A DNA stretch of 47,466 nt from Candidatus Curtissbacteria bacterium. Its GTDB lineage: Bacteria > Patescibacteriota > Microgenomatia > Curtissbacterales > GWA2-41-24. The stretch is taken from the NCBI GenBank assembly GCA_030647775.1, contig JAUSJC010000008.1, positions 1 to 47,466 on the forward strand. Reading direction: 5' to 3'. Each line of letters starts with the position of its first letter. Positions within the stretch are counted from its first letter, which is position 1. Of this stretch, positions 34,368 through 44,391 are shown piece by piece. A program made the position numbers and the translations under genes. The notes beneath the pieces are model-generated. The model was given only the letters and a program-made list of their open reading frames with translations. It was not told the DNA's origin and searched no databases.

Positions 34368-35207
34368 TTATAAATTTTGGTTTTGGTAGGCTTGGAGGAG
34401 GTTTTGGAAAAGGCTGGCGACGGTCATGGGGCCGACGCCGCCGGGGACGGGGGAAATCCAATCTACGATTTTTTCTACTTCGCCTGCGGCAACATCGCCT
34501 TTTAGTTTTCCGTCCACAACGGTTGTGCCAACGTCGACAACTGTCTGACCGGGGCTGACGTGGTTTTTGGTAATTAAACCCGGTTTGCCGACGGCGGAAA
34601 TTAGAATGTCAGAGTGCTTAGTGATTAGTGATAAGTGGTTAGTCTTGGAATGGCAGACGGTGACGGTTGCATCAAGATTTAAAAAGGCAAGAGCTGTCGG
34701 TTTGCCAACCAAAGATGAGCGGCCGACAACAACAACGTGTTTGCCGGCAGGGTTAATTTTGTAATGCTCAAGGAGCGTTAAAATTCCTTTGGTTGTTGCC
34801 GGGACAAGGCCGGTAGGGTTGTTTTCCATAAGCTTTTTTAAATTGGCAGAATGAAGGCAATCTACATCTTTTGCCGGATCGATGGCTTCGATGATTTGGT
34901 TTTTATCGAGATTTTCGGGAATTGGAAGTTGGATGATAATTCCGTTTATCGATTTTTCCGAGTTAAAATTTGCAATGTTGAAATTTAAAGTTTTTTCGGT
35001 TACGTCTTCCGGTAGTTTGAGATGTTTTATATTAGCACCGATTTTTTCGCCGAATTTTATTTTTTGGGCGATATAGGTGTTGGACTCGGGATTATCACCG
35101 ACTTGAATTATTACAAGCCTTGGTGCCGCCAGTAGATTCTGGATTTTAGATTTTAGTACGCCCTCGATTTTGTCGCGGACGATTTTGCCATCAAGTAGTT
35201 TTGCCAT
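34368..35207 (-). CDS. folD: Methylenetetrahydrofolate dehydrogenase/cyclohydrolase
   Basis: IIQLPIPENLDKNQIIEAIDPAKDVDC, VVVGRSSLVGKPTALAFLN, DVGTTVVDGKLKGDV, PVPGGVGPMTVA. Confidence 0.95.
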   Translation of the reverse strand: MAKLLDGKIVRDKIEGVLKSKIQNLLAAPRLVIIQVGDNPESNTYIAQKIKFGEKIGANIKHLKLPEDVTEKTLNFNIANFNSEKSINGIIIQLPIPENLDKNQIIEAIDPAKDVDCLHSANLKKLMENNPTGLVPATTKGILTLLEHYKINPAGKHVVVVGRSSLVGKPTALAFLNLDATVTVCHSKTNHLSLITKHSDILISAVGKPGLITKNHVSPGQTVVDVGTTVVDGKLKGDVAAGEVEKIVDWISPVPGGVGPMTVASLFQNLLQAYQNQNL

Positions 35208-35237
35208 ATACGAATTATCTCATTAAAACCAGATCTT

Positions 35238-35381
35238 GTCATTGCGAGGAGCGATAGCGACGAAGCAATCTGTTCCCTTGTCATCCTGAACTTGATTCAG
35301 GATCCATTTCGAGAAAGATTCCGGATCAGGTCCGGAATGACATTGTAAAAAACGAGATTGCTTCGCTTCGCTCGCAATGAC
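35238..35381. repeat. Composite nested palindromic repeat between folD and glyA
   Basis: Outer GTCATTGCGAG...CTCGCAATGAC arms enclose a complete gtcatcctgaac...ggaatgac element (35280-35341). Confidence 0.9.
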
Positions 35382-35387
35382 AAAGGT

Positions 35388-36719
35388 TTAGGGGACGGGG
35401 AATTTAGAGGTAAAGAGTTTTACTTCTTTGGCGATGGCAAGAAGGTTTTTGTTTTTATAGACGCGGGATTTGAAGTCTTTCATAAATTCGTTGCGAGCAT
35501 CTTTTTCGGCCGGCAATTTTTCTTTTTTAACTTCTTCAATAACTCTATTGATCCACTGCGCGACCTTTTTCATTTGGGGTTCTTTCATGCCGCGGGTGGT
35601 AATGGCCGGTGGGCCAAGACGAATGCCGGAAGGATAAAGTGGGGGTTGGGTATCAAAGGGTACGCCGTTAGCGTTGACAACAATATTGGCAACTTCCAGA
35701 GCAATCGCGGCAACTTTTCCGTTGACGTTTTTATTTCGCAGGTCAATCAAGATTAAGTGATTGTCCGTGCCGCCGGAGACTAAGTCAAAGTCAAAGTCGG
35801 AAAGATATGTGGCGAGGGCTTTGGCGTTTTTGACGATTTGTTTGGCGTAGGTTTTGAATGCGGGTGTAGAGTCTTCCTTTAGCATCACAGCAATTGATGC
35901 AGTTTGGTCGTCATGCGGGCCGCCTTGGATTCCCGGAATGATGGCGCTGTCGATTTTTTTACCCAAGTCGGGATCTTTTTTTAAACCTTTGGCAGTCGCC
36001 ATAATGATGGCACCTCTGGGCCCGCGGAGGGTTTTGTGGGTCGTTGTCATAAGGATATGCGCGTAAGGAGCCGGATCCGGGTGTTGGTCGGTAACAATCA
36101 AGCCTGCGATGTGAGAAATATCGGCTAAGAGGTAAGCACCGACTTTATCGGCGATTTGGCTAAACCTTTTGAAATCGATAATCCTTGGATAAGCGGTGTA
36201 ACCGCAAACAATTATTTTGGGCTTTTCGCGGACGGCTTGTTTTTCGATAGCGTCAAAGTCAAGCAAGCAGTCACGGCCCAGTTCGTAAAGAGTTGATTTA
36301 TAAAACTGGCCGGTTGCCGATTGCGGCTGGCCGTGGGTTAAGTGTCCACCGAAAGCCAAAGAAAGGCCCATGATCTTGTCTTTTAATGGTTCCAAAAGGG
36401 CAACATAAACGGCAAGATTTCCTGCAGATCCCGATAGCGCTTGGACGTTTGCGTGCGGCACGCCAAAAAGTTTTTTAGCTCTTTCTTGGGCAAGACTTTC
36501 CACACTATCGATAACAGCGTTTCCCTGATAGTAGCGTTTTTTGGGATAACCTTCGGAATATTTATTGTTGAGGACTGTACCAAGAGCTGATCGAACGGCT
36601 TGAGAGGCATAGTTTTCGGAAGGGATCATTTCCAAAACTTCGCGTTGGCGTTTTTCTTCTAGTGTTATAAGTTTGGCAATTTCGGGATCCGTTTTTTGTA
36701 GAGCTGACATTGGCGTCAT
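35388..36719 (-). CDS. glyA: Serine hydroxymethyltransferase
   Basis: MIPSENYASQAVRSALGTVLNNKYSEGYPKKRYYQGN, TTTHKTLRGPRG. Confidence 0.96.
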   Translation of the reverse strand: MTPMSALQKTDPEIAKLITLEEKRQREVLEMIPSENYASQAVRSALGTVLNNKYSEGYPKKRYYQGNAVIDSVESLAQERAKKLFGVPHANVQALSGSAGNLAVYVALLEPLKDKIMGLSLAFGGHLTHGQPQSATGQFYKSTLYELGRDCLLDFDAIEKQAVREKPKIIVCGYTAYPRIIDFKRFSQIADKVGAYLLADISHIAGLIVTDQHPDPAPYAHILMTTTHKTLRGPRGAIIMATAKGLKKDPDLGKKIDSAIIPGIQGGPHDDQTASIAVMLKEDSTPAFKTYAKQIVKNAKALATYLSDFDFDLVSGGTDNHLILIDLRNKNVNGKVAAIALEVANIVVNANGVPFDTQPPLYPSGIRLGPPAITTRGMKEPQMKKVAQWINRVIEEVKKEKLPAEKDARNEFMKDFKSRVYKNKNLLAIAKEVKLFTSKFPVP

Positions 36720-38695
36720 TGTAGCTTTTTATCCTGGATTTGATCAAGTAGGTCGCGGGCTTCCTGGTAATCCGGTTTTAGTTTAATTGATGTTTTCAGG
36801 GAATTTATTGCGTCTTCCTGTTTGCCGAGGTCCAGTTGGGCTTTTGCCAAATCAAGAAAGCTAGTTGGGTCGGTTGGGGCAAGAATAGTTTCTTTTTGGG
36901 CAAGTTCAAGATCCTTAATTTTGTAAAGCGGGTTTTGGGCTCCAAGTTCATCGTAAGCGGTTTTGACCTTTCTTAGGACCAATAAATTATTGGGAGAGAT
37001 TTCCAGGGCTTTTGTGCCGTAGGAAATCGCGTCATTTGTAAGAATATCAGTTAGTTTTGCCTGCCCGACAGCGCCTACGGCGTCAGTCGTTGGCGGGCGG
37101 GCATCTTTTTGGCTGGCGGCGTAGACGGCCAGGATATATGAATAGTCGGCAAAATAAAACGGGTTTTGGGCAGGTATGACGCTGACGGCGCTGTCGTATG
37201 CGGTAAGCCGTCCGAGACTGCGGGCACGGTTTATGAGAATGTCGGCAAAATAAAGGCGAAGAACAAAAATCAGCAGCCAGAAACCAAGAGTAGCTGTGAG
37301 AAATGAAGCAAGCCTTTTGGCGGATTGTTTTTGTTCGATTATTCGAATAATCGAAATGTTTTTAAGATCGACTGTTTTTATCTTTGGACCGGCCATGACC
37401 AGAACAGCGGCGATTTGGCAAAACATAAAAAGCTGGGTGGTGACTATAGAAAAGCCGACAGATATCGCGGCCTGATAGCCGATAATGGAAGCAATAGTGG
37501 CTTTGGCCCAGACGCCGGTTGTGCTTTTATCCTTGGATATTTTGAAAAGTTCAAATAAACAGGCGGCAAGAAATGTTAAATACGCGCCAAAGCCAAGGAT
37601 TCCGGTATTGGCGGCGTAATTTAGAAATTCGTTGTGGGCTTTGTTGTAGTAAAAGTTCCATTCGGTGGTGGCGTTGGCGGCTTGGGGGCGAAACTGGTAG
37701 TAGGAGTAAACAAAAGTCTCCGGGCCAAAGCCGAGCAAGGGTCTGGCTTTGAAAGCCCGGATGGCGCCTTCCCAGGTGACAAGCCTTATTTGGCAGGATG
37801 ACGTTCCGGCATTGGGTTTGGGGGTTTTGTCCAGACAATCGGTGATTCTGCCTTTTATCGTCGGATAAAAGAAAGCGAGAGTAGCAAGAAAGATAACGGC
37901 GGCGACACTTAAGATTTTTAAGTTTTTTCTTATTAGTTTTGAGCCGATTAAGGTTAAGAAGACAAAGAGGGAAATAAAAAGTCCCAGCATTCCAGAGAGG
38001 GATTTGGTAAAGATTAGCGCAAGAATCAGGATAAATGAGAGCAGAAAGGGAAAGCGGCGCGAGCCTTTTTTAGAAATTAAAAGGAGTGAAAGTGAGAGAG
38101 GAACCGCTATTACCATAAATGAGGCGAGCCAGTTTGGCTGGCCGAGGGTAGAAAAGATGCGGATGGTGGGATCGAATTCTTTTTGCCAGCAGGCGGCGTT
38201 CAGGCGGCCGGTTAAGACTAAGCAGTTTGGATCAAAACCAAAATGGCCGGGGATTCCCCAGAGAGCGACGACAAAAGCGGCGGCGGTCATTGTCAAAAGC
38301 AGTTTTTGGGCTTTTTGGAAATTTAAATTGATGATGGCGGCGGTAAAAATAATCAAATAAGCAAATTGGGAGAGCAACCCGCCGTTTAGGCGCGTCGGGT
38401 AGCCGAAGACGGAAGTAAATTTATCGATTGAAGTTAGGGTGGAGAGAATTTGGACCGCGACAAGAACCAAAAGGGAATAGAAAACTAAACTTCGAGGGAT
38501 TTGGATTTTACCCTGAAAGACAAATTTCAAGGCAGTTGATGTCAAAAGGATGACGGCGGTAAGGTAGACGATAAACATTTTGGGAACTTCAAAAAGTTCT
38601 GTGCCGGCTGTAGTAAAGATAAGCGGGGTAACGATGGCAGAAGCTAAAAAAGTCAAGTATATGAGTTTGTCCCAAAAGGCGGTTTTACTGTCCAC
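36716..38695 (-). CDS. O-antigen ligase/Wzy-like polytopic protein with C-terminal TPR
   Basis: Many TM segments, LLGFGPETFVYSYYQFRP...KAHNEFLNYAANTGILG, TPR-like C-terminus. Confidence 0.85.
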   Translation of the reverse strand: MDSKTAFWDKLIYLTFLASAIVTPLIFTTAGTELFEVPKMFIVYLTAVILLTSTALKFVFQGKIQIPRSLVFYSLLVLVAVQILSTLTSIDKFTSVFGYPTRLNGGLLSQFAYLIIFTAAIINLNFQKAQKLLLTMTAAAFVVALWGIPGHFGFDPNCLVLTGRLNAACWQKEFDPTIRIFSTLGQPNWLASFMVIAVPLSLSLLLISKKGSRRFPFLLSFILILALIFTKSLSGMLGLFISLFVFLTLIGSKLIRKNLKILSVAAVIFLATLAFFYPTIKGRITDCLDKTPKPNAGTSSCQIRLVTWEGAIRAFKARPLLGFGPETFVYSYYQFRPQAANATTEWNFYYNKAHNEFLNYAANTGILGFGAYLTFLAACLFELFKISKDKSTTGVWAKATIASIIGYQAAISVGFSIVTTQLFMFCQIAAVLVMAGPKIKTVDLKNISIIRIIEQKQSAKRLASFLTATLGFWLLIFVLRLYFADILINRARSLGRLTAYDSAVSVIPAQNPFYFADYSYILAVYAASQKDARPPTTDAVGAVGQAKLTDILTNDAISYGTKALEISPNNLLVLRKVKTAYDELGAQNPLYKIKDLELAQKETILAPTDPTSFLDLAKAQLDLGKQEDAINSLKTSIKLKPDYQEARDLLDQIQDKKLQ

Positions 38696-38770
38696 GAAGA
38701 AGATGTTAGCATAAGTTTGCTAATTGTCTCAAAAGTTGTTTTAAAAGACCGATAGTATTATAATCCGATT

Positions 38771-39907
38771 ATGGTTGAAGCAGTTAAAACGCTTTCGCTT
38801 ATAGACAGGATATTGAGGCATGGCAGCAAAAACGCCGAGCCGATTGTTCCTGTTCAAGAGGTTATTGAACCGATTGTACCTACCATCCCACCAACTCCAG
38901 AGCTTCCCCCGGTTGATCCAAAACAGCGATATCAGCAGGAATGGGGTGCATTCATGCAAGGGCCAGATATCGTAGGGATAAGGCAGAGGATAAATGATTT
39001 AAAAAGAGAGACAGGGACGCTTGCGGTATTGCCCGCTAGTCTAAGGGAGCAAGAAGATGCTGCTAAGCTAAAAAAAGTTGAGCTGGTTGCGAAAACTCGT
39101 GGTTCCGTCGGCAGTAGGCGAAAGTTGACTCGTCTTACAAATGAAAAACAAAATCTCGACAGCGAAATTAGAGGAGTTTCGAGGCGGATTGAAGGGCTTA
39201 GCAAAACTCTTCCGGCAACTTTGGCTAGGTTAGATGGGGAAAGAGCCGATTGTGAGCGGGAACTAGGGCAAAGGATAGAAGAATGGGCGCTTAGCGGGGA
39301 CGAGTATAGGCTTCTAAGGTTTGCCGTCGATAATCTAATAGATAACGATGCGGCAAGGGAACAACTTTTTAAAGAGTATGCAGAAGAACATGGGGCTAAT
39401 GTTGTAGCTTTAAGAAATAAATTTAAAAGGCGGGCCGGTTTGCCGCTTGCGGCAGATGACGGGGCGAAAGTAGAGGGGAACACAGAAATTAAAAGGAAGA
39501 ATAATGGAGGCCAAATAGCAGTTGCAGATAGTCCTGCGAATAGAATTTCAGAAAGAACGTATCAAAAACCTACAAAGTTCGAAATAGTTTTGGGGGTAAA
39601 TCAAGAACCAATTGCAGTTACTTCAGTTGTTGAGCTCGAGAGGCAGATTACGAAGATAAATAAACTCGGGCCGCTTCAAGCGAAAGATATTTGGGATAGG
39701 ATAGAACGTTTGGCTAATATGGATCATGATCAGATCATTCGACATGAAAGGGTTTCTGGGGGACTATTTAGGGGTTGGTATAAATATCCTATTGGTGGAA
39801 TGTGGGATGTAATTTTTAAAATTGAAGGCGGCATATTAACGTTTAGGGTAGGTCATCATGATGAGGTTTACGGGAAAGGCCCGAAGCCAAAGAGTTCGCA
39901 TCGTTAA
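38771..39907 (+). CDS. Coiled-coil protein with RelE/ParE-like C-terminal segment
   Basis: RGWYKYPIGGMWDVIFKIEGGILTFRVGHHDEVYGKG. Confidence 0.55.
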   Translation: MVEAVKTLSLIDRILRHGSKNAEPIVPVQEVIEPIVPTIPPTPELPPVDPKQRYQQEWGAFMQGPDIVGIRQRINDLKRETGTLAVLPASLREQEDAAKLKKVELVAKTRGSVGSRRKLTRLTNEKQNLDSEIRGVSRRIEGLSKTLPATLARLDGERADCERELGQRIEEWALSGDEYRLLRFAVDNLIDNDAAREQLFKEYAEEHGANVVALRNKFKRRAGLPLAADDGAKVEGNTEIKRKNNGGQIAVADSPANRISERTYQKPTKFEIVLGVNQEPIAVTSVVELERQITKINKLGPLQAKDIWDRIERLANMDHDQIIRHERVSGGLFRGWYKYPIGGMWDVIFKIEGGILTFRVGHHDEVYGKGPKPKSSHR

Positions 39908-39958
39908 GTTTCGTTTTTTGGTTCCCTATTGAGCAATTAGAGCAAGTCCGCTATACTT

Positions 39959-41020
39959 TTGGCGCTTTTCATGATTCCGATTATTGACCATATCCTCGGC
40001 AAATTTTCCCTTGATTTAGGTATCGATTTAGGTACGGCGAACACTCTTGTTTACGTGCGAGGGAAAGGGATTGTGATCCGCGAACCTTCGATTGTGGCCC
40101 AAAACAGAAAGACCAAAAAAGTTCTGGCGATTGGAACCGAAGCCAAAAGAATGGTCGGCCGGACGCCGAAAAATATAGAAGCGGTGCGGCCTTTAAAAGA
40201 CGGCGTCGTTTGCGATTTTGATACGACTTTGGCAATGATGTCGCATTTTGTGCGCAAAGTCCACGAGAAACCGGGCCGCAATATTTCCATTCCCCGACCC
40301 AAAATTATTATTGGTGTGCCGACGCAAATTAGCGAAGTTGAGAGACGGGCAGTACTGGACGCGGCATACGCTTCGGGTGCGCGCGAAGTTTATTTAATTG
40401 AGGAGCCGATGGCGGCGGCAATCGGGGCGGGTTTGCCGGTTTCGGAGCCGGTCGGTTCGATGATTGTCGATATCGGCGGGGGAACTTGCGAGATCGCCGT
40501 AATTTCACTTGGCGGCATTGTGGTTGGCAAATCCTTAAAAGCCGCCGGCGACGCAATGGAACGGGAAATAATAAATTATGTGCGGTCGCGCTGGGGGTTA
40601 TTAATCGGGGAAAAGACGGCCGAAGAATTAAAAATGCTTTTGGGGAGCGCGATCCCGATTTCGATTGAAAAAGAGATGGTTGTGCGCGGGCGGGACTTGG
40701 AAAAGGGATTGCCCAAATCAATAAAGGTGACGTCGGTGCAAATAAGAGAAGCGCTGGCACCGGCCGTTTCGACTATCGTTTCGGCAATCAAAGAAATTGT
40801 GGAGGATACGCCGCCGGAATTGGCCTCCGATATTGCCGAGCGGGGAATTATTCTTTGCGGCGGGGGCTCTTTGATTTGGGGCCTGCCGAAGTTAATTTCC
40901 CAGGAAACAAAAATGCCGGTGGCTTTGGCTGATGAACCCTTAAATTGTGTTGTTTCCGGCTGTGCCGAGCTTTTGGAAAACCCCGCGCTTCTCAAGAAAG
41001 TGGCAATTACCAAAATCTAG
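39959..41020 (+). CDS. mreB: Rod shape-determining protein MreB
   Basis: GIDLGTANTLVYVRGKGIV, IIGVPTQISEVERRAV, VDIGGGTCEIAVISLGGIV. Confidence 0.96.
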   Translation: MALFMIPIIDHILGKFSLDLGIDLGTANTLVYVRGKGIVIREPSIVAQNRKTKKVLAIGTEAKRMVGRTPKNIEAVRPLKDGVVCDFDTTLAMMSHFVRKVHEKPGRNISIPRPKIIIGVPTQISEVERRAVLDAAYASGAREVYLIEEPMAAAIGAGLPVSEPVGSMIVDIGGGTCEIAVISLGGIVVGKSLKAAGDAMEREIINYVRSRWGLLIGEKTAEELKMLLGSAIPISIEKEMVVRGRDLEKGLPKSIKVTSVQIREALAPAVSTIVSAIKEIVEDTPPELASDIAERGIILCGGGSLIWGLPKLISQETKMPVALADEPLNCVVSGCAELLENPALLKKVAITKI

Positions 41021-41051
41021 TTTGCTTGCGCTACCCGCTACAATGTAGAGG

Positions 41052-42770
41052 ATGAAAAAGAAAAAACTGCATTTGCTTGGGGCGGACAGCGCCATTTTTA
41101 GCGAGAGAGTCGGGCGGCTAAGGTTTGGCGCGCGGGGTGACGAAGAAGAATCCGGCAACCGACACAAAATCTTTGCCTTTTTAATTTTTGCCATTGTTTT
41201 AATTTTTCTTTTGAGGCTTTTTTATTTGCAGGTTGTAACTGGTGCCAAAAACCGCACGCTTGCGGAGAATAATCGCATACGGCTTATTGGTATTGTTGCG
41301 CCGCGGGGGAAGATCTTGGATAGAAACGGGCAGGTCATTGGCCAAAGCAATGTAACTTATTGGCTCAAGAAAGGTGATGAGAAAAAGGAGATTACGCTTG
41401 CGCAGAAAAACGATCTTGAGGCGCAAGGTCTGGCGAGCGAGGATTTTAGTGGAAGCCTTGGGCAAATTTACGAAGAGGTTGGACGTTCCTACCCGCTTGG
41501 AGAGGACGCTAGCCACGTTTTAGGTTACACCAGTTTGGCGCAAAAGGCGGATCTTAATAAAAGCCAACAGTTAACCTCGCAGGATCTGGTCGGGCGCGCC
41601 GGAATCGAAGAAACATACGAAGATTTTTTAAAGGGGACTGACGGGCAAAAGCTGATTGAAGTCGATGCCACAGGCGGCCGGGTTTCCATCATCAGTAAAG
41701 TAGCTTCAAAGCAAGGAGAAAACATTCGCTTAACGATTGATGCCAAGTTGCAAAAAGTGGCGTATGAAGCTTTGAAAAAAGGCGCCGAGAAAGTCTCTTC
41801 AAACCGCGGGGCGATTATTGTTTCCAATCCCGGGACGGGTGAAGTTTTGGCGCTGGCTTCACTCCCTTCGTTTGACCCGAATAATGTGGGCGGCGCAACC
41901 AATGATCCGAATAAGCCGCTTTTTAACCGGGCGCTTTTAGGGAATTATCCGCCGGGTTCAATTTTCAAAATTGTAACGGCGCTGGCCGGTTTGGAATCGG
42001 GAAAAATAAATCGCGATACGGAAATTGAAGATGTTGGCGAGTTTGAATTTTCGGGTGTGCGTTTTTCTAATTGGTATTACACGGCTTATGGCGGGAAAGA
42101 TGGTGTGGTTAAACTAGACCGCGCAATCGCCAGGTCTAACGATATTTATTTTTACAGAGTCGGGCAAACAATTGGCTTGGACCCGATTAGACAAATGGCA
42201 CTTGCGCTCGGTTTTGGCGCCAAAACGGGGATTGATATGCCAAGCGAGGATTTTGGTTTGGTGCCGGACGGGGTTTGGAAGCAGTCGACACAAAGCCAGC
42301 CTTGGTATCCGGGCGATACGATGCATATGGCAATCGGCCAGGGGTTTATGCTGGTGACACCGATGCAGATTTCCAACCTTATTAATTTTATGGCGAGCGG
42401 GAAACTGATTAAGCCGTATTTGGTAAGCCAAATTGATGGTCCAAAAACTTCTAAGATCAATCCGAAAGTCATCGGCAAAAATTTGGTAAGCGACGCCAAT
42501 TTCAATTTAGTGCGTGAGGGAATGCGCCAAGTTTGCGCAACCGGCGGAACCGGCTGGCCGTTCTTCATGGTGAAGAACTATACTTTGGGTTGTAAGACCG
42601 GAACGGCGGAAAAAACGGAGGGTAACCCGCATGCGTGGTTTGGGGCTTTCGCGCCGTTTGATAACCCGCAAATTTCTGTAACGGTTTTGGTGGAAGACGG
42701 TGGTGAGGGGTCAACTGTGGCCGGTCCGGTTGCCAAAGAGGTTTTGGACTGGTGGTTTGGACAAAAGTAA
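41052..42770 (+). CDS. mrdA: Penicillin-binding protein 2
   Basis: ILDRNGQVIG, GSIFKIVTALAGLE (SxxK), ARSNDIYFYRVG, CKTGTAEKTEG. Confidence 0.94.
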   Translation: MKKKKLHLLGADSAIFSERVGRLRFGARGDEEESGNRHKIFAFLIFAIVLIFLLRLFYLQVVTGAKNRTLAENNRIRLIGIVAPRGKILDRNGQVIGQSNVTYWLKKGDEKKEITLAQKNDLEAQGLASEDFSGSLGQIYEEVGRSYPLGEDASHVLGYTSLAQKADLNKSQQLTSQDLVGRAGIEETYEDFLKGTDGQKLIEVDATGGRVSIISKVASKQGENIRLTIDAKLQKVAYEALKKGAEKVSSNRGAIIVSNPGTGEVLALASLPSFDPNNVGGATNDPNKPLFNRALLGNYPPGSIFKIVTALAGLESGKINRDTEIEDVGEFEFSGVRFSNWYYTAYGGKDGVVKLDRAIARSNDIYFYRVGQTIGLDPIRQMALALGFGAKTGIDMPSEDFGLVPDGVWKQSTQSQPWYPGDTMHMAIGQGFMLVTPMQISNLINFMASGKLIKPYLVSQIDGPKTSKINPKVIGKNLVSDANFNLVREGMRQVCATGGTGWPFFMVKNYTLGCKTGTAEKTEGNPHAWFGAFAPFDNPQISVTVLVEDGGEGSTVAGPVAKEVLDWWFGQK

Positions 42771-42802
42771 CAAGTATCAAGTATCATGTACTTTGTATCA
42801 AG

Positions 42803-42825
42803 AGCCTGCCGCGGCAGGTTTTTAT
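42803..42825 (+). terminator. Hairpin plus T-tract after mrdA
   Basis: agCCTGCCGCGGCAGGttttta. Confidence 0.55.
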
Positions 42826-43767
42826 ATGACAAGATTAGATTTACCAAAACAATTAATCGTTAAACTTCATAAGTATAAGGACTTGCGCTACGGGGAAAAC
42901 CCGCACCAAAGGAGCGCGTTTTATATTGAAGACCCCAAAAGGCCCGGTTACAGGCAACTTTGGGGAATGCCGCTTTCACACAACAATCTAGGTGACGCTA
43001 ACCACGCTTGGCGTCTAGTTGCCGATTTTTTGGAGCCGACGGTTGCCATTATCAAACATGGTAATCCGAGCGGCATCACATCCAGAAACAATTTGGCTAA
43101 AGCTTTTAAAAAGGCGCTAGAGGCGGATCCGGTTAGTGCGTTTGGCGGAATAATTGCCGTGAACCGTCCGCCGTCCGTGGAAATGGTGGAGGCAATGCAC
43201 GGAGTTTTCTTTGAACTTTTGGTGGCACCGGATTTTTCAAAAGAAGTTTTAGCCCGGATTAAAAAACGCGGTGCCAAAATGAGGGTGGTTCGGGCCGATA
43301 AGCCGCCTCTGCAGTTGGAATTTACAAGAGTTTTTAACGGCTACTTGATCCAAACGCCGGATGCCCTGCACGAGGATAGCTCGAAGTGGCGGCTGGTAGC
43401 CGGGAAAAGACCGAGCGCCGATACCTGGAGGGATTTGGAATTTACTTGGAGAGTTGTTAAACATGTTAAATCGAACGCGATTGTTATTGCGCGAGGCGGA
43501 AGCCTGCGGGGAATGGGGACCGGTCAGCCAAACAGGGTGAATGCGGTGAAACTTGCCCTGAATCAGGCGGGGGAGAAGGCAAGAGGAGCAGTTTTGGCAA
43601 GCGACGCGTTTTTTCCTTTTGCCGATAATGTTGAACTGGCGGCCAAAGCAGGCATTTCTGTTATCATTCAGCCCGGCGGGTCAATAAATGATAAAGAAGT
43701 AATTGCTGCGGCCAAAAAACACAGGATGACAATGGTATTTACGGGAGTAAGGCACTTTAAACATTGA
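42826..43767 (+). CDS. purH: AICAR formyltransferase domain of PurH as a stand-alone protein
   Basis: LRYGENPHQRSAFY, VAIIKHGNPSGI, DPVSAFGGIIAVNR, KSNAIVIARGGSLRGMGTGQPNRV, FFPFADNVELAAKAGISVIIQPGGSI. Confidence 0.92.
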   Translation: MTRLDLPKQLIVKLHKYKDLRYGENPHQRSAFYIEDPKRPGYRQLWGMPLSHNNLGDANHAWRLVADFLEPTVAIIKHGNPSGITSRNNLAKAFKKALEADPVSAFGGIIAVNRPPSVEMVEAMHGVFFELLVAPDFSKEVLARIKKRGAKMRVVRADKPPLQLEFTRVFNGYLIQTPDALHEDSSKWRLVAGKRPSADTWRDLEFTWRVVKHVKSNAIVIARGGSLRGMGTGQPNRVNAVKLALNQAGEKARGAVLASDAFFPFADNVELAAKAGISVIIQPGGSINDKEVIAAAKKHRMTMVFTGVRHFKH

Positions 43768-43824
43768 ACGCGAATGGACACGAATTGTTAGTCCGAATTT
43801 TTCCGAATATTCGGATAAATTAGT

Positions 43825-44373
43825 ATGGAAATACAAGTAAAAAACATCTTTGTTGCGGTTTACGATAAAAGGAATTTAGATAAACTTGCCGTTATTTTAA
43901 GGCATTACAAAGTTAATGTTTTGGGGACGGAGGGAACGGCCAAATATCTTAAGGCAAAAGGCGTGAAGGTAAAGTCTGTGGTTTCCGGCTTTGATTTTGA
44001 CGGCCGGGTTAAGAGCTTGGACAGGAAAAATTTCGCGGCGATTTTGGCCGATAAGACCAAAAAGAAACACTTGACCGAGATCAGGAAACTCAAAATGCCG
44101 GCAATTGATGCGGTAGTGGTCGATCTTTATAAACCGGAGAAAAAAGGATTTCCGGAAAGTATGGATATTGGCGGGCAGGCTTTGATTCGCGCGGCTTGCA
44201 AAAACTTTCAAAGCGTGGCCGTGGCGTTTGACGCAAAATCGATTGCCGATTTGGAGTGGGAACTGACGAAAAATCGCGGTGTAACAACACTGGCTTTCCG
44301 CAAAAAGCAGGCGGGCAAAGCATTAAAGTTTATTGCCTCAAGAACAAAACTGGAAGCACAAATGCTTAAGTAA
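43825..44373 (+). CDS. IMP cyclohydrolase/MGS-like domain of PurH as a stand-alone protein
   Basis: VAVYDKRNLDKLAVILRHYKVNVLGTEGTAKYLKAKG, DGRVKSLDRK, AVVVDLYKPE, DIGGQALIRAACKN. Confidence 0.85.
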   Translation: MEIQVKNIFVAVYDKRNLDKLAVILRHYKVNVLGTEGTAKYLKAKGVKVKSVVSGFDFDGRVKSLDRKNFAAILADKTKKKHLTEIRKLKMPAIDAVVVDLYKPEKKGFPESMDIGGQALIRAACKNFQSVAVAFDAKSIADLEWELTKNRGVTTLAFRKKQAGKALKFIASRTKLEAQMLK

Positions 44374-44391
44374 ATTTCAGTACAATAGTAG

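Noticed and set aside
40329-41013. Minus-strand ORFs opposite mreB
   Set aside because: Antisense overlap with a conserved gene, no supporting features.
42700-42825. Extended N-terminus of the AICAR formyltransferase ORF
   Set aside because: Overlaps the end of mrdA in another frame and a terminator-like hairpin; ATG at 42826 is the better start.
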